Shown here: positions 5,326 to 5,385 of the stretch, in pieces
Layout: each line of letters starts with the position of its first letter
How positions within the stretch are numbered: the first letter of the stretch is position 1
Assembly: GCA_947628335.1 (NCBI GenBank)
Contig: CANQZT010000108.1
Coordinates: 1 to 5,385 of the forward strand
Reading direction: 5' to 3'
DNA from: an uncultured Clostridia bacterium
GTDB lineage: Bacteria; Bacillota_A; Clostridia; TANB77; CAG-508
DNA length: 5,385 nt
Notes under the pieces: generated by a model
What the model was told of the DNA's origin: nothing
The model's input: only the letters and a program-made list of their open reading frames with translations
Database searches by the model: none
Program-made: the position numbers and the translations under genes

Positions 5326-5385
5326 AATCCTTAAAACTAAATGCAGAAGATATAGCTTCAGCAGATAGTAATTTAGAATTTATAT
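5324..5385 (-). CDS. Possible C-terminal tail of a convergent gene (19 residues visible)
   Basis: On the minus strand a frame is open from the window edge to TAA at 5326-5324 and reads INSKLLSAEAISSAFSFKD. The stop sits directly against the terminator stem, which is the layout expected between two convergent genes. Alanine codons are frequent for such AT-rich DNA, which suggests coding. The plus strand here has an open frame without any start codon or ribosome binding site. The stretch is too short to identify a family, and an open run of this length can occur by chance. Confidence 0.35.
   Translation of the reverse strand, partial: INSKLLSAEAISSAFSFKD

Overview
The window looks like a chromosomal stretch of a low-GC, endospore-forming Firmicute of the Clostridium type. 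The evidence is the very AT-rich DNA with matching codon choice, strong AGGAGG-like ribosome binding sites, a YtvI-type sporulation membrane protein, a Pro-rich small protein of a kind I associate with Clostridia, and a close match to a late-sporulation (sigma-K) promoter. The standard genetic code fits: all six readable stops of the main genes are TAA or TAG, and Trp is encoded by TGG.

Layout. (1) 1-201 is the 3' end of murD (peptidoglycan precursor ligase). (2) 202-322 holds a sigma-K-like promoter and a strong ribosome binding site. (3) 323-847 encodes a 174-residue uncharacterised protein with a repetitive Pro-rich tail. (4) 972-1421 encodes a compact two-CBS-domain protein with 17 cysteines in 149 residues. 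(5) A perfect 17-bp-arm inverted repeat fills most of the gap before ytvI (1498-2592), an AI-2E/PerM-family membrane protein. (6) ytvI converges, with only 6 bp between stop codons, on a minus-strand gene (2599-3660) for a membrane-anchored M23 (LytM-type) metallopeptidase that appears to start at TTG. (7) A divergent intergenic region with a good sigma-A promoter leads into rlmD (3798-5165), a 4Fe-4S 23S rRNA uracil-C5 methyltransferase. (8) A short-repeat-rich noncoding stretch ends in a strong intrinsic terminator (5290-5325). Beyond it lies what may be the C-terminal tail of a convergent gene cut by the window edge.

How the genes relate. The middle of the window has a cell-envelope and sporulation flavour: MurD makes peptidoglycan precursors, the M23 enzyme probably cuts peptidoglycan outside the membrane, YtvI belongs to a sporulation-associated family, and the Pro-rich gene has a mother-cell-type promoter. 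The Cys-rich CBS protein lies between the Pro-rich gene and ytvI on the same strand. A shared late-sporulation role for 323-2592 is an inference. rlmD is a housekeeping rRNA modification gene with its own promoter. I see no mobile element, CRISPR array, tRNA or rRNA. The least explained items are the Cys-rich CBS protein, the Pro-rich protein and the perfect palindrome.
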